NCBI RefSeq assembly: GCF_016920785.2
Contig: NW_024609836.1
Location: forward strand, 63,901,930-63,965,929
Length of the DNA stretch: 64,000 bases
DNA from: Ixodes scapularis
Taxonomy: Eukaryota > Arthropoda > Arachnida > Ixodida > Ixodidae
Direction of reading: 5' to 3'
Made by a program: the position numbers and the translations under genes. Under the pieces are notes generated by a model. It saw only the letters and a list, made by a program, of their open reading frames with translations. It did not search any database and was not told the DNA's origin. Of the stretch, positions 45,003 to 56,579 are shown one piece after another (the stretch's first letter is position 1; the number at the start of each line of letters is the position of its first letter).

Positions 45003-46445
45003 CACTCTAAGAAAAAAGAGAGCGTGACTTTCTCCCTCACGAGAGCAAATGCGCTGACACAACCATTGCTCCCCTAGGGGAGCAACGGTAACGGGAGCAA
45101 ACTTTGCTCCCTTACCGTTAGTCCCTCAAAGTTGAACCCCCAGGACTAACATTAGCGCCCTTGCATTTAGGCCACTGGGATTAAATGTTGCGCCTTTAGC
45201 TCATTTATTACTAAATTGTGCCCTTACACACCTAAGTGGCGCTAGTCAACGTCAAATTCAATATTGGTAAAAAAATAATGTTATCGCTGGGGTAGATCTT
45301 TTTCACGCTCAATACATTCACATATGAACAACGCTTATTTCACATTTGCACATGTATTCTTGCACACGTATTATACATTTTAGCATAGAAAAAGAATTAG
45401 AACACAGATGACACACACCCAACACACACACGATGGCACACTTATTCAATTTGGTTTCCTTTGTCGGCACACTCTATTTAATCGCGACCCCAAAGGCTGC
45501 TCATGCGCGTTTTATACTGATCATATGAAAGGATCGTTTTGTCAGTGACCATCTAAACCGTGAGCGATGTTACAAGTATGGTGCTGCTTTAGCACCAATA
45601 TTGTTTCCCAATATTGTTGCTAAACTTTTCAATGAGTGTATCTCTTACTAAGAAGTAACGGTACACACAGTAATTGTATGCAACAGTCTATAAAACGGTG
45701 TCCCCATAGGCTCCCAGCAGCCTTGTCCTCGCTTCCCCGCATTGACTGACCCACTTGGCGCTTTCACGTCTCCATGGCAACCGTATCGTCTCTTGCGAAA
45801 AAAAACAACCGCAACAACAAACAGCAGGTTGCATAGAATACAAAAAAAATAAGAAAACAGAATTAACTTTTTGTTTTTGCAAACGTTTTTAAAACGTTCT
45901 ACGCGGCTATTTTCATCCCAGTTAAACCAAAAAGGAAATACAAACGCTTGCAAAGCACGTTTCGGAGCATGCAAAGGGGAAGGACGCCACGACAACGGTC
46001 AAAAGCCGCATGGCCAATGCATCAACAATGGCGGCGCTCGGTCAGCGTCGGCTTCCACGACGTGCTGGAACAGAGGCTACGATCGCTATAAAGTTAGTTC
46101 CAACTCTTAAACATCGCCCTACTGCAATTTTCGATGATACGATTGTCTGTGGATACCTCCGTCTGCGTTCCGAAACAGTAAGTGCGTCGGTAACGCTGGC
46201 CATCGCCGATGCAGCAGACGCCGCCATCTTGTCCACCCGTCTTTTGCTCTCGCGCGCGCTTTTGCTCCCGCGACTGCGTTTGCTCCTGCGCGCCTTTCGG
46301 TTAGTCCCGGTCGAGTGCAGTTAGTCCTCAGCATTTGCGCACGGTACATAGCTCAAACCAGATGGTCTGTTCGGGGAGCAAATGGGAGTTCAGAGGACCA
46401 AATGCTGCCGTTAGTCTTTTGAGACCATCTTTTTTTCTTTGAGTG
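45003..46445. mobile_element. 1.44-kb element with CACTCT ends (copy 2)
   Basis: Counterpart of 5983-7426, starting CACTCTAAGAAAAAAGAG here and so closer to the consensus end. The perfect 20-bp palindrome is at 45066-45085. The TATA flanks of copy 1 read TATG and TACA here. Confidence 0.6.
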
Positions 46446-48142
46446 TACACTACCATCCTCCTCCTCAAACGCTGGGCACTAATCCGGCGTCACAGGGAAT
46501 TGTAAACGGCTCTAATTTTTTAACTCCGGCTGCTCTTTGCTCTAACTTTGAAATAAGGCGCGTTCTTAGATCACCCGTAAAATGTGATGGCAACCGGCGC
46601 CTCTATAGTGATGAATCTGTCCCGCGACCACCGACTGGCGACTCGAACCCGCGAGGCCCGCAGGTCAAGACCAGTTAAGGCCGCCACGCCTTCGACTGAT
46701 ATGCGGCTACCTTAGAAAAAAAAAGTGAAGTCGTGAAGTCTTGAAAAAAAAAAGTGAAGTCGTGAAAAAGTCGTGAAGTCGCCGGGTAGAGTTCTTGTAT
46801 TCTCCTGGTGGAAACACGGCGAAGACATTTAAGAGTGCTTACCTGTAGGAATGCGAAAGCATTCTTACACGCAGCGCGCCATGACTTCCTTTTGCACACG
46901 GCGCTCCCGCGGGGGCACCACCCTTCCCCACTGCTCAGGTGCGATGCCCCCGCCGACTTCACGACTTCCTTGACGAAGCCTCTGCGCTGCTGTGCTTTCT
47001 TTGTGTTTTATTTATGAGGCGCGTTCGCTTTGATCTAGAGCACCACCGCCGGCTTCACGGCTTCCGCGACGAAGCATCTGCGTTGCTGTGCATTTCTTTA
47101 TCTTTCATTTCTGAGGCGCGTCCGCTTTGACCTTGAGCGGCGCGCGCTTGATGACGTATTTTTACGGCCATCCTTCGGGCACAACGCCGACGCCGCCTTT
47201 TCGCGTAATGGAACATATGACTTTCACCTTAGAAGCCTTTATGCAGCACCGCGAAGTCATAACGTGAAGCACCGCGTGGCCGCGGCCATATTCTACGAGG
47301 TGTGCGCTGGCACATTCTTCTGTGGGCAGGTCAGCAATACAGTAGATCGTGGTATTAACAGTGCGACAGTGGATTACGGCCTTGGTGGCTGTGTAACTGC
47401 GGCGTCGCTGGACCGTCTTTAGATAAGATCCCATTATTGTGAAGAGGCATTATACTTTTTGAGCAATATGAATGTTATAGAGCGGTAATTTTTAAAGTAC
47501 CCTGCTACTCGTTAAGCGGGTACGTCTTTTTTTCAGAATGTGGATAACGAGCGATAGTCAGCCGGATGAAACACATGCACGGTCTTTCATTTTTCCTTTT
47601 TTTCTTTTTTAAAAGGCCCCTGAGGAGAAAAAAATAATTTTTATATAGTATGGAGATATAGGCGAAGAGTGAGTTGTTCCCAGTATTTGCTGTCATTACG
47701 CGAGCTACCGCCATTAGGCTTAAGCCTGGTTCAGACAGTTGCGTTTGACTACGTTTCACTGCCTTGCGGCTGCGAGAAACCAGGACATCCCTGCTGCTTA
47801 TATCGCGTGCCAATACAATTTCTTGAATTGGATTCCACGCTTCATACGAAGCACAGATGTGCCGGCGACTCGCAGTCGGTTCTCGACGAGACGCAGTCAA
47901 ACGGACTCAAGCGCAAGTGTCTGGACCGGCCTTTCTCCTGGCTGTCGGTGCGGCCGTGTCTGACGACGTATTTTTTCCGGTCTTTTGTGTTGGTGGTTTT
48001 GTCCCGCTGACCAAGGCATGTTTTGGTCCAGCGCCGGAAGGGTTTCCATATTCTGCCATTGGCTTTTGGGTTCATAACCCCCCGAAACAGGCGAGAAAGT
48101 GAAAAATGCTGGATCTATAAAATTTACTGTTCCTTCCTTGGG
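46446..48142. other. duplicated non-genic stretch (copy 2)
   Basis: Counterpart of 7427-9129: A-run and GTGAAGTCGTGAA repeats, the tandem GAGGCGCGT blocks and the conserved transporter 5' flank. No gene recognised. Confidence 0.45.
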
Positions 48143-48155
48143 AACTTCCTTCCTC
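48143..48155 (+). repeat. 13-bp target site duplication, left
   Basis: AACTTCCTTCCTC here recurs at 53904-53916. In copy 1 of the segmental duplication it occurs once (9130-9142), which proves that the retrotransposon inserted after the duplication. Confidence 0.95.
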
Positions 48156-48348
48156 GCGGAGGAAGAAGAAGTGCCTGAGATTGAGGACGTAAAATTTTCG
48201 TTCCGTCAATTCGACAGCCTTTTCGGTAGCCTATAGCCAGCTGTGACCTTCAAAGACCGACCATAAGAAGCTTCAGAACTACCGGCGACGTCCGAGCAGT
48301 CGCCAGTGAAAAACCACTCGTAAGGGTGGTCTTTTCTAGACCCCAATC

Positions 48349-49890
48349 ATGATGCCCGGCTCCACGATCGAACTTCCACAGCAGAGCATTGAAAGCGCCG
48401 CCACCAACGTCACAAACCCAGTATCGACAGACCACATCACCCCTGGACAACACTGCATGCCGAACGACTCAACTCACGATGCTCATGACACCGCGTCCAA
48501 GTTCTGGACGTCCGAGTCGGTAGCGAACTCGTCTGAGACCGGGGTCGAAATTATGGATGAAAGCAACACCAACAACAAAGAGTGGAACAAGGCACGATCA
48601 CGTAAGCGCTCACACAAAACACTGTCCGACTCTGCTTCGAGTTCGGGAACAGTTCGCAAACAGCCGAACGTCAGTGAAGGACTCACAGTAATCTTTGCCG
48701 CTACGAAGCCTGACCAAAAGCTAGCAACTTTAAGCAGCTTGAGGCTTTCCAACGCCCTAGAGAAGCTCTGTCCAGAGTGCATCCTTCAGATACGCCCCAA
48801 CGAGCGCCTCAACGTCGTCGCCGTTGATGTGCGCAACGGACAAACAACAAGGACGCTGCTGAAATGCCCTGAACTTTGTGGTGTCTCTGTCAGGGCCTAC
48901 CAATCCCTCGAGGGCCCCACATCGATGGGTGTCATAAAAAATGTCGATGCTGAACTGTCAGATCTTGAAATTCTAGAAAACCTGCGATCGGATGGCCGCA
49001 TAGCCAGAGTACGTCGTCTTGGGGCGACAGGTGTCGTAAAGCTGACATTCAACAGTTCACCATTGCCAAGCTTCGTGCTGCTAGGACGAGTACGACACCA
49101 AGTGACGGAGTTCAAACCCCGTCCAATCCAGTGTCGCAACTGTGGTGGTTTTGGGCACTTTACAGTCTCATGCACACGTTCTTCCGCATGCTCTCGTTGT
49201 GCAGAGCCGCATCCTATAACTAACACCACGAGCAACACCAAATGTAAATCCACAGTGATCAAGTGCGTCAACTGTGGAGAAGCACATGAAGCTACATCTC
49301 CAGCGTGTTCAAAATGGAGAGAAGAGCAAAATGTCGTCACGTACGCCAAGAGAAATGCCGTTGACTACCGCTCTGCCAGAATTATTGTAAAGCAGGCGTC
49401 GGGAGTCATACCAGAGCCCATTCTCAATGTGGTGGCCAACAGCACCTCCAAGAAAAGTGGAGAAGCCCCACTGCAGGACAGGCAACCCCAAGCCCTTGAC
49501 GATAAGGGTTTAAGCTATGCCGCAGCACTCAAGACCGATCCTCAAAAAAATATCGAAAGACCACCTAACAACAACTCTGCAACAACGTCTAATAAGCCAA
49601 AACCCGGTGTCACCATTCCGACGGGCACTGAAAAGTCGACATGCAACGGAGCATCTATCAAAAAATCTGAACACTCAACGGGAGTCACCAATATGGAACC
49701 AACATCAACGGCTGACTCTTCAAAAAGATTACCCCGAGATGCTCCGGAAAAACCTACGGCAAATTGGATAAAATTATTCAGAATAGCAGCAGAAATGGCG
49801 TGCGCTTATCTTGATGGCATTGATGCCTCGTGGGCACACATTCTAAGCGGTTTCATTCAGGCAGCGTTCCCACTGCTGAATATAGCATAA
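48349..49890 (+). CDS. retrotransposon ORF1, nucleic-acid-binding protein
   Basis: A 513-residue Gag-like protein that would coat the element RNA. The amino-terminal third is polar and low in structure with a basic patch (KARSRKRSHK). A middle domain around residues 110-250 resembles the RRM-like fold usual in such proteins. Three zinc knuckles follow: CRNCGGFGHFTVSC (262-275), a variant CSRCAEPH motif, and CVNCGEAHEATSPAC (306-320). The tail is rich in Lys, Thr and Asn. Its stop TAA overlaps the likely ORF2 start in TAATG. The start is the first ATG after the 5' UTR. Confidence 0.9.
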   Translation: MMPGSTIELPQQSIESAATNVTNPVSTDHITPGQHCMPNDSTHDAHDTASKFWTSESVANSSETGVEIMDESNTNNKEWNKARSRKRSHKTLSDSASSSGTVRKQPNVSEGLTVIFAATKPDQKLATLSSLRLSNALEKLCPECILQIRPNERLNVVAVDVRNGQTTRTLLKCPELCGVSVRAYQSLEGPTSMGVIKNVDAELSDLEILENLRSDGRIARVRRLGATGVVKLTFNSSPLPSFVLLGRVRHQVTEFKPRPIQCRNCGGFGHFTVSCTRSSACSRCAEPHPITNTTSNTKCKSTVIKCVNCGEAHEATSPACSKWREEQNVVTYAKRNAVDYRSARIIVKQASGVIPEPILNVVANSTSKKSGEAPLQDRQPQALDDKGLSYAAALKTDPQKNIERPPNNNSATTSNKPKPGVTIPTGTEKSTCNGASIKKSEHSTGVTNMEPTSTADSSKRLPRDAPEKPTANWIKLFRIAAEMACAYLDGIDASWAHILSGFIQAAFPLLNIA

Positions 49891-49892
49891 TG
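49888..49892 (+). promoter_or_regulatory. TAATG stop-start junction of ORF1 and ORF2
   Basis: The ORF1 stop TAA (49888-49890) shares its last base with ATG (49890-49892) in the ORF2 frame. This arrangement is known from SART1 and R1-type elements, where ORF2 is made by termination and reinitiation. An ATG 60 bp further up (49830) is also in frame but begins inside ORF1; residues after the TAATG start are the ones leading directly into the endonuclease. Confidence 0.75.
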
Positions 49893-52800
49893 CTGCATCC
49901 CAACGTCCAGCCAAAAAGACGCACCCGAAATATTGCATGTCCAACAGTGCTTCAATGGAATACTAACGGCATACAACAACGCCTCTCAGATCTACGCCTA
50001 CATTTAAAGACCAACCGATACGACGTCCTAGCCCTTCAAGAAACTCGTATAAAATACGGCAAATTCAGACTTTCTCCATACGTCGTTTATCAGGGCCTAC
50101 TGCCAGTTACTGAAAACACGAAGAACGAAGTGCCGAAAGCCACGATACTTGTCCGAAGAGAACTGGATCAGCGTCAAATAGATTTGACAGACTTATGTGA
50201 CGATGCTGCTGAGTTCACCGGTGTAACGATACGTAAAGGGGACTGTGACACCACCATAGTTTCTGCGTACGTCCGTCCGGGAACCAAATGGGACCCTACG
50301 ATTATGATGAAGATTATGCCGCGCTGCTCAGAAAACGTACTATTTTTGGGAGACTTTAACGCCCATAATCACACCTGGGGAGATAAGCACACAACGACGC
50401 GCGGATCTGCTCTTGAGGCCACAGTGGACACGCTGGGGCTTGTTCCACTGAATGATGGAACCGCAACATTTGTCAGACCGGGGGTCTCCAACAGTGTCCT
50501 TGACCTCAGCTTCGCTACATCACAACTCAGCGCGCGATGGCAACCTCAACATGACAGCTGGGGTAGTGATCATATCCCTATCATTATCTCCTCCCCAAGC
50601 TCTACAAGCGCTACACATAGGACCTGCAGAGTCGTCAATTGGGACCAATATCGCTCGCACCTCCAAGACCTTCTCTCTGAAGGAAACGTCGACCTTACAA
50701 CGGCTATTTCACAAGCCCTATATGACGCCACGAGGCTGGTCCAGGTCCCGGTCTCCCGCCCGAATCCTGACCTCCTCTACCTCAAGCTGAGGGCCCGCCG
50801 ACGGCAAGCCCAAAATCGTTCGCTACGTACAAGAAGAATGGAGGACATTCAGCGCTATAGAAGAATCGACGCAGCGTTCTGCCGCCATACTAACCGACTT
50901 CAGCGAAAACAGTGGCGACAAAAATGTGAATCTCTTGGTGCTCCCGGTGGCGCAAGACAGGCTTGGAGGATGGCACGTACTCTCGCATCGGAGGTAGTTC
51001 CTCGGCTTCAGATCTCAGCGTTTGCTATATCGCAAAATATTACATTAGCACGAACTGCCGAGCTTTTGGCCGATCAATTCTCCCGTCCAATCTCTCCCCC
51101 TTCAGGCTTTCAAATTAGCTCATCAGTGAGCCCCCTTTATCAACTGCCCAACATAGACTCCGACTTCACGCTTAAAGAACTGCAGCACGCACTTAGAAGA
51201 TCCACCCGTCGTAGAAGCACTCCAGGGCCGGACGGGATAACGTACCAGGCTTTAAACAACATAGACCCCGTCATGCTGCCTAAACTACTGGAGGAGCTAA
51301 ACTCAGTCTGGAGCACGGCGGCACTGCCGGATGCCTGGCTCAACTCCGAAGTCATACCAATCCACAAACCAGGCAAACCGGTGGAAGATTTGTCATCATA
51401 CCGACCAATTTCACTCACCTCCTGCCTTGAAAAAGTTCTCGAACGCATGATACTTAGAATACTAGACTGGGCACTAGAAACAGTTGGCGCGATCCCTGAA
51501 CAACTCTCTGGTTTCCGCCGTCGACGTTGCACGGCAGATGCTATTGGGGATCTGGTCTCAGCGTTGGAGGAAGCCAAACAAGCTAATCACGGTTACGCCG
51601 TCATTTTCCTTGATATTACCAAAGCATTTGATGCGATTCTTCACGCTACTGTCATTAACCAGCTTCAAGTCCTTGGCGTCACGGGACCTACTTTGGCATT
51701 TATCAAGGCCTTCCTCACTGGCCGGACTATGAAAGTTCGCATCGGAAACAATCGCAGCACAATCAGACACATAACTCAAGGAGTTCCTCAAGGAAGCGTA
51801 CTAAGCCCGCTTCTCTTTAACGTTGCAATGGCCGCTCTTCCCCGAACTCTCGCCCGTGATGACCGAGCTCCAAGAATTCAAATATACGCGGACGATGTGG
51901 CCCTTCGGGCCACGTCACCAACAGCCATGCATGCTAAAATGCAACGTCGTTTACAGCTGACTCTTGACGGTATTTCAAAGGAAATTACTCGACTGGTTTT
52001 AACTATCTCGCCATCTAAAACCGCGGTACTTGCTCACCATCCACGAGGCTTTAAGGCTAGCTCTTTCACGTACTCTGTAAACGGCACTCCCATAACACGG
52101 ATGCGCAACCACATGTACCTAGGACTGGTTATTGATGACTGCCTTTCCTGGCGTCCAGCCGTGAAACAAACAATATCTCGGTGCGATCTCCACCTCAACG
52201 TACTTCGCAGGATCCGAGGACAAACCTGGGGAACCTCGCAATCTATGACTTTGCAAATGTATAGGGGACTGATACAATCCAGGTTGCTCTATGCGCTCCC
52301 ACTTGTATTCGTACGGGACGCTCAGCTCACGAAGATGGAGATCATTCAAGGGAAAGCCCTCAGAATCTGCCTCGGTCTTCCCCCGTCTGCGCCGATCATC
52401 CCTACTTTGGTCGAAGCTAGACAAAACACAATAGTCAATCTAGCGTTCCGTCAGGCACAACGACATCTGGCCCGGCAGACCCTCACAAGGTCTACTTCCA
52501 ACCTCTTACAACGCTTCGATAGACGTCCCAATTCCCGCCTAGGAAAAGTCTACGCAGAGTTTAAGGAGTCGGTCGGTACATTGGATGAAGACCCTCCTCC
52601 ACCACCCCCTCATACAACTGTGTTTCTGAATATATGAGAAGAAATTCCCCAACTACGCAGCAAAAAGTTGGTCTCGGATGTGGTTTCCCGTAATCTTGCG
52701 GAAGAACACGTCGACAGCTTTTTCGACGGTTGGATAAAAGTTTTCACCGATGGCTCAGTCTGTCATCAAAAAAAATCCTCAACTGCTGCTGTAGTTATCC

Positions 52801-53573
52801 CTGAACTCTCCATTATCAAGTCCGGTCGCCTCGACTTCCACACATCATCCACCATCGCAGAATTAAAAGCACTAGAATTTGCTCTCGATACCCTCCACGA
52901 CTTTCAGAGCCCAGAAAAGGCGGCTTTGCTTACAGATTCCAGAGCGGCACTTCAAATCCTCACCAATCTGGAAGACGCACCTCCGATTGCCCGCATCATC
53001 GCTTTCAAAGTCGAATCCTTAGAAAAGAAAGGCTGGACTATAGCATTCCAGTGGTTGCCATCTCACTGTGGGATCGACGGCAACGAAAGGGCCGACCAAA
53101 TCGCAGCTGAGGCACATGAACTGACCAACAGCACTCTCCACGTGCCGAAGATCAACGAGGCCAGGCTTCTCATCGCACGTGAGACGCAAAAAAGACACCC
53201 GGACGTGGGCGTAGCTGGAGGAACCCCACCATCACCGGTCCCCACCAAACTCGGCCGCCCAGAAGCAGCCCTTCTTCACCGACTGAGAACACGTTCAGCT
53301 TTTACGGCTTCTTGGCTTTACCGCATCAAACGCGTGGACAGCCCACACTGTCAGACATGCCAAGTTCCCGAGGATATAGAACATCTCCTTTGCGACTGCC
53401 CAATCTTAGACGCTCAGCGTTCTAGACTCCACCTTGAACTTCGTCAAATAGGCGCAGCAAGGCAGAACCTTTCGCACCTGCTTTTCCCGCCAGGTCCCAG
53501 GCGCATCGCTACGAAAACATTCGCGCTGCTTCTGACATTCCTGGAAGACACCGGCTTGGCTGACCATCTTTAA
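49890..53573 (+). pseudogene. retrotransposon ORF2 (EN-RT-RNase H) with one in-frame TGA
   Basis: About 1227 codons in one frame, interrupted only by TGA at 52635-52637. The apurinic-type endonuclease opens with LQWNTNGIQQRLSDL and has DVLALQETRI, GDFNAHNHTWGD and SDHIPI. The reverse transcriptase has YADD at 51885-51896 and the upstream QGVPQGSVLSPLLFN. After the stop come RNase H motifs FTDGS (Asp at 52749), AELKALEFAL, LLTDSRAA and LPSHCGIDGNERAD, then a CQTCQVPEDIEHLLCDCP zinc motif. The stop separates RT from RNase H in a proline-rich linker, so EN and RT could still be made alone. A CGA-to-TGA change is a simple cause; readthrough cannot be excluded. Confidence 0.9.
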
Positions 53574-53903
53574 TGCTTGGTGTTCCTTCCAGTTTCCAGT
53601 ACGGCGGGCCCGGCTTGGCGCAAGGTCTGTGACTGTGACGGGTAACATGACCTTCTGCCATTGAGGTGGCAGACCTGACAGTGCTGGACTAGACACCACT
53701 TAATATCTTTTGATCAGTGTGTGTCTTGTTTGAACCTTCCTTCCCTTTCTTACTTCTCTCTCTCTCTCTTTCCCTTTTCTTTTGTTGCTCAGACCGGGAC
53801 TGGCAGGCCCCCATTAGAAGGAGTGGCCACACTGTTCCGGTCTTCCTTCCCCCTCCCCTTTCTTGGTTTTAAAATAAATTTCAACGCTTACACACACACA
53901 CAC
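53574..53903 (+). other. retrotransposon 3' UTR and (AC)n tail
   Basis: It holds a pyrimidine-rich tract with (CT)n near 53753-53770 and ends in ACACACACACACAC directly against the right target duplication. A simple-repeat tail instead of poly-A is usual for I-like and some R1-like elements. Confidence 0.8.
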
Positions 53904-53916
53904 AACTTCCTTCCTC
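53904..53916 (+). repeat. 13-bp target site duplication, right
   Basis: Second AACTTCCTTCCTC, continuing directly into CGAAAGCCGAAAG as in copy 1 at 9143. Confidence 0.95.
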
Positions 53917-54394
53917 CGAAAGCCGAAAGATCTTGTCGCCAGTAGTAGAGTGAAATATAATACATTATATTCTAGTTGACTGCACCAATAGGAAGATTCA
54001 CTTCCGGTCGCCTCATTGAGGAAGAACGAGAGAGACGCTTCGCAGCAGCCCTGAATGGGCGCCGCCATAAACGCCCTTCAGCTTATGTTTTCCCTTCTTC
54101 CATTTGCTTCACTTCATTGTTACCATAGCGGGCCAGGTTATTGGCATTATAGATTCTACCCTGTCCTTCTCCCAGCATTAGCATTTGTGGAGGCTCGTAA
54201 CCGCCTGTTTCATTGGCTCAATATATCGGTAAAACAAGAGGTCAGCAATGGCGGATATAATTTGGCGCGCGTGCAAAGTGTCCATACTGGCTCGAGTTCG
54301 AGCGCCAGAAGCATGCCAGGGAACGAGCGTCACGATCATTTTGAGATCGCGTGTTGTTCATTCGACTCTACGCTTTGCCCAGAGGCGTCTCAGG
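53917..54394 (+). promoter_or_regulatory. 5' flank of the third transporter copy
   Basis: Resumes the duplicated segment after the retrotransposon (matches 9143-9621). The retrotransposon sits about 490 bp ahead of the transporter start, so it may have separated the gene from upstream control sequence. Regulatory role is inferred only. Confidence 0.4.
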
Positions 54395-56081
54395 ATGAAG
54401 GCCTCTTTTCTTCTGACCCGAGCCCGCACCGCCAGCGCCCCAACTGCCCCATTGGACGCAGCGCTTATTTTAGGACATGACACTTTCCAACAACTGGAAC
54501 TTCTGTGTGCCACGCTTTCCATCTTCATCACAGTAAGCGACAGTCTCGTTACCGTGGTATTAAAGCGGCCCATGGAACACTGGTGCAGGCCACCGTCGGA
54601 GCTAGCTTACATGCCGACCGACGTCTGGAAAAATCAGAGCATCCCCGTGAAACCGGACGGCACGTTCAGCAAATGCACGCGCTACAAGCCTCCACTGGAC
54701 ACGGGAAATGCGATGGAGAACCAAACCGTGGTCCTTTGCGACGAGTTGGACTACGCTCTGGTGACCACGGGGAAATCCATCGTCAGCGAGTGCAACCTGG
54801 TTTGCCACAGACACCGGCTCCTTTTGCTCCGTTGGCTTGTATACTTCGGAGGAGCCGTCGCCGGGAGCGTGATCGGGTACTTTAGGGACAGCTTTGGCCG
54901 CAAATCAGTTTTCGTGGTCGCGCTGTTACTGCTAGTCGCCTCTGGCACGGCCAGAATCTGCTCCAACACGGTGCTCACGTTTATCATCTTGCGCTTTCTG
55001 ACATCGGTGACATCCTTGACCCTTATGAACATGGCGTCAGTTCTACTGTTCGAAGTGACGGAGACAACGCGTCGCGTCGTTTTCTGCGCCTTTGCCTCCT
55101 CGTGCACATCCGCGGCGCTGACATTGTTCTATCTCCTCTTACTGGCGGTAGGTGGGCACTGGAGGGTGATTCAAGCGATACTTATGCTGCCGACAAGCTT
55201 CCTGCTGTTCGCTTCCTACGCCATTGAAGAGTCTCCTTGTTGGCTGCTGGGTTTGGGCGACATCCAAGGCACCGAGCACGCAGTGCTCTCGGCTGCCAAG
55301 GTAAACCGCAACCCCCTAGACGACGTGAAGGCCAAGATAAATAACGTCAAGTACGAGATGTCCCGGAGGGGCAACACGCAAACGAACGTTCAACAACCGA
55401 GCCCCTTAGACCTTGTCCTGAACAGCTCTCTGCATTTCCGATCCGTCACCATTTTTTCGAGTGCATTCATGACGCTCCTTCACTACTACGACACAAAGTT
55501 TAACAAGACCTTGGTAGATAACCGGACGGTGCACATAACCCTAATAGTTGCGCGGGTACTTGTCTCGATAGCTTTCTTGTATATCGTGCACTATGAGCCG
55601 GCGCAAGATACTTTGTGTCTCCATGTTACAAATGTCGGTCGTGCTAGGCTTTCAGACTTGGCTGGATTGGCAAAAGGACGATAGCATCCAGCCCACTGTC
55701 ACAATTATCATTAAGGGAATTGTTCTGGAAGTGATTTCAATGACGATGTTTGTGTATTTGTTGGAGATATTCCCCACTGTGCTACGAGCCACGAGCTTTT
55801 GCTTGTGCACCATGTTCGGTAGGAGCGGAGGCGTGCTATTGTTCTTGATCAGGGGGCCCAACCCGTCAATTAATCGAGCTCTCGCCATGGCGGTAAGTGC
55901 GGTGATGCTCACTTTGATCGGTTTAGCTTTTCTTGCTTTACCCGAAACGAGGAAGGTAATGGCCACCAACACCATTCGCGAGACAGAACTTGAGGAGATG
56001 TGGCAAGTGCCTGCCAGTGGCAAGTGCCAGAGAAAACTTTATGCGTTTCTGAAGTATTGCTTCGCGTCCAGATGCTTCTAA
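54395..56081 (+). pseudogene. SLC22-like transporter, frameshifted third copy
   Basis: Opens with ATGAAGGCC and reads through membrane segment 1, the extracellular loop, a GYFRDSFGRKS motif (Arg and Ser in place of the usual Gly and Pro) and EESPCWLL. Near 55594 two bases are missing (CACTATGAGCC against CACTACATGAGCC in the intact gene). The frame then runs into a stop at 55684, while the true continuation is in another frame from 55593. A 13-bp tandem duplication at 56018-56030 (TGGCAAGTGCCAG) replaces the normal carboxy end with an unrelated one ending RCF. The core could give a protein lacking the last four or so membrane segments, so it is probably dead. Confidence 0.88.
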
Positions 56082-56579
56082 GAAGTGCTAGACGCATTTT
56101 GTTTTAGAAGCGCCGCTTTTCATGATGTGGCGTTTTATAAAAGAAAAACATGCAATCTGTCAATGGCGTCACCGTCTATACGCGTCTCCCCTGAATCCGC
56201 AAGTGCGCTCCTCATGCGTCCTAGAAAGGAAGGTGTTCGCTTCAGACACAATGACAAAAGTCCCTGCATACACGCCACAAAAATGTTTGAAAAAGTTTTT
56301 TTTTTTATATATGCGAATGCTTCGAACACGTCTGTAGCGGGGGTTTCCCCAGGAACTTGGGAAACCCCTGCTACAGGGGGGGGGGTGAGGATAGAGGAAT
56401 TGTTGCGAATTAAGAGGTTGCCTCCAGAAAAACAAGGGGGGTGTACACCCCCTATGGGGTATGTAGAGAAATCACTGTTCTGTACACAGTTTCAATGGGA
56501 AAGCATTATCATGGGACGGAGCCAATGGCGTTTGTAACCGCAAAAAAAAAAAAAAAACGCAAAAGAAATGTTTATTCTC
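56082..56579. other. transporter 3' flank, third copy
   Basis: Matches 12775-14030 and 36883-37290. It includes a G-run and GTGTACACCCCC (56372-56452). A palindromic CCAGGAACTTGGGAAACCCCTGCTAC stretch is found near 56350. No gene. Confidence 0.6.

Larger units (their letters stand above)
48156..53903 (+). mobile_element. full-length non-LTR retrotransposon, R1/I-like
   Basis: A 5748-bp element without LTRs. It has a 193-bp 5' UTR, ORF1 with zinc knuckles, ORF2 with endonuclease, reverse transcriptase and RNase H, a 330-bp 3' UTR with a CT-rich tract, and a terminal (AC)n tail. It moves by target-primed reverse transcription. Both borders are fixed by the 13-bp duplication and by the empty site in copy 1. 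An RNase H domain plus a carboxy-terminal CCHC motif points to the R1/I group; the exact clade needs a tree. Only one in-frame stop in ORF2 spoils it, so it is young. Confidence 0.92.
42115..54675 (+). repeat. segmental duplication, copy 2, split by retrotransposon
   Basis: It matches 3099-9901. The first part runs to 48155, a 5.7-kb retrotransposon follows, and the match resumes at 53904 and continues to 54675. Here the transporter gene runs on beyond the point where copy 1 breaks. Homology to copy 1 starts at 42115, where copy 1 meets a hAT-like end. Confidence 0.93.
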
